Positions 61,683 to 62,539 of a stretch of DNA of 62,539 nt are shown here, piece after piece. Numbering within the stretch: the first letter of the stretch is position 1; every line of letters starts with the position of its first letter. Source of the stretch: an uncultured Desulfovibrio sp. (GTDB lineage: Bacteria > Desulfobacterota > Desulfovibrionia > Desulfovibrionales > Desulfovibrionaceae); NCBI GenBank assembly GCA_900546145.1, contig URBN01000013.1:1-62539 (forward strand), written 5' to 3'. A program made the translations under genes and the position numbers. The notes beneath the pieces are model-generated. The model saw only the letters and a program-made list of their open reading frames with translations, had not been told where the DNA came from and ran no database searches.

Positions 61683-62539
61683 ATGTTCTCCCCCCAGCAT
61701 CAGTCAGAGGCTCCCAGAACGTTTTCCTTCATTCCCCGCGCCCTCGATGCCCTCGCCACGGAAGCAGGCTCCTTCGCCGTATACCGCGAGCCTGACGGCA
61801 TGGTGCGCATGACACGCCAGAAGGACGGAGGCTGCTCTACACCGGAAAGTCCGGCCGCGCTCGAAGGAAGCGGCTTTCTCATGGCGCCTTTCGCGTCCGG
61901 ACTGGGCACGCCCCTGATCTTCATCAGGGATGAGCAGAGCGCCACGGGCTGGGACGAGATACGGGATCTTCTGCGATCCCTCGTTTCTGTTCCCGCGGCC
62001 GAGGCACAGGCTTCCTCTCCCACAGGGCCCGTTCTCATTGATACGCCGTCTCCTGCCTACGCGAGAGCCTTTTCCCTCTTTCACGATGCCCTCGTACGCG
62101 GTGTCTTCCGTAAAATCGTGCTCGCACGAAGCCAGTCCGTCCCCTTTACCTGCAGTCCCGGACATGCCTTCCTGAATGCCTGCCGGCGCTATCCCAACGC
62201 CATGGTCTCTCTTGTACACAGCCCAGCCTGCGGCACATGGCTCGGCGCCACGCCGGAGATTCTGGTAAAGGGTAAGGGAACCTCCTGGCAGAGCATGGCC
62301 CTGGCCGGCACGCGTCCGTTTACCGATACGGAACCCTGGAGCGCCAAGAATCTCGAGGAGCAGGCCCTGGTTGCCCGCTATATCCGGGACCGTCTGTCCC
62401 CCCTCTGCCGCGGCATCGAGACAAGGGGGCCCTGGACAGCGCCCGCAGGCTCTGTTCAGCATCTGCGCACGGACTTTTTCTTCGATGCGCTGCCCGGCGT
62501 CAGTGCAGCCGGCTTCGTGGCCGCCCTGCATCCGACACC
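61683..62539 (+). CDS. menF: Isochorismate synthase (partial, runs off the window)
   Basis: The first 285 residues of an isochorismate synthase; the 3' end is outside the window. Recognisable segments are VFRKIVLARSQSV, TWLGATPEILVKGKG, LAGTRP and the final ALHPTP, the start of the conserved PTPAVCG motif. It begins directly after the menI stop. Isochorismate from chorismate is the first step to menaquinone. Residues 1-120 are poorly conserved, as is usual. Confidence 0.88.
   Translation, partial: MFSPQHQSEAPRTFSFIPRALDALATEAGSFAVYREPDGMVRMTRQKDGGCSTPESPAALEGSGFLMAPFASGLGTPLIFIRDEQSATGWDEIRDLLRSLVSVPAAEAQASSPTGPVLIDTPSPAYARAFSLFHDALVRGVFRKIVLARSQSVPFTCSPGHAFLNACRRYPNAMVSLVHSPACGTWLGATPEILVKGKGTSWQSMALAGTRPFTDTEPWSAKNLEEQALVARYIRDRLSPLCRGIETRGPWTAPAGSVQHLRTDFFFDALPGVSAAGFVAALHPT

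Overview
The window reads as an ordinary, densely coded stretch of bacterial chromosome. It is fairly GC-rich, and I see no prophage, insertion sequence, CRISPR array or rRNA operon. The gene set points to a sulfate-reducing or sulfite-reducing member of the Desulfovibrionaceae. The pointers are a TunR-type tungstate-responsive regulator (a family described from these bacteria), a NifU/NifS iron-sulfur system under an Rrf2 regulator, the hydrogenase maturation gene hypD, a selenocysteine tRNA, and menaquinone genes at the right edge. The genus cannot be fixed from sequence reading alone.

Layout. 1-7 kb is a macromolecular synthesis operon: rpsU, yqeY, mutS2, dnaG, rpoD, with overlapping genes at two junctions. 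7-11 kb holds a secreted nuclease-like protein, a carbamoyltransferase homologue with altered catalytic motifs, and two HAD phosphatases. 11-16 kb is a sulfur block (metA, rrf2, nifU, nifS) followed by an lpd-type flavoprotein. 16-21 kb is a minus-strand block: maf, yfcE-like, a Trm112-like small protein, a polyprenyl-phosphate glycosyltransferase and a secreted M16 peptidase. 21.6-26.8 kb carries an HU/IHF-like protein, a bifunctional RelA/SpoT enzyme, an iron alcohol dehydrogenase and an MJ1255-type glycosyltransferase. 27-35 kb has an orphan oligopeptide-binding protein, a SWIM-SNF2 helicase, a GAF/degenerate-GGDEF/TPR protein and a metallo-beta-lactamase-fold hydrolase.

35-38.5 kb is the pyridoxal phosphate module pdxS-pdxT with a divergent MocR/PdxR regulator. 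38.5-40.3 kb is an ArsR regulator, permease and mini-thioredoxin cassette. 40.4-44.6 kb contains tunR, an unusual PabB-PabC-like fusion whose chorismate half has lost its signature motifs, and a TauE-type permease. 44.7-50 kb has a DUF4198 (NikK-like) exported protein, a Tim44-like membrane protein, a hotdog thioesterase, selC and mgtE. 50.2-54 kb is the complete aspartate-to-NAD operon nadC-nadA-nadB. A co-directional run follows with an unrecognised exported protein, rlmI-type methyltransferase, DUF1844, argC, hypD, a GT-C-like membrane glycosyltransferase, menI-like thioesterase and menF, which is cut by the window edge.

Most gene ends are marked by clear intrinsic terminators, so operon limits are readable. 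The most interesting observations are the two enzyme homologues with eroded catalytic motifs (8.0-8.9 kb and 41.5-43.2 kb), the integrase-derived TunR regulator, the redox/metalloid cassette, the tRNA-Sec with a C at position 33, and several leader hairpins that look regulatory. I did not find a clearly new multi-gene defence or mobile system.
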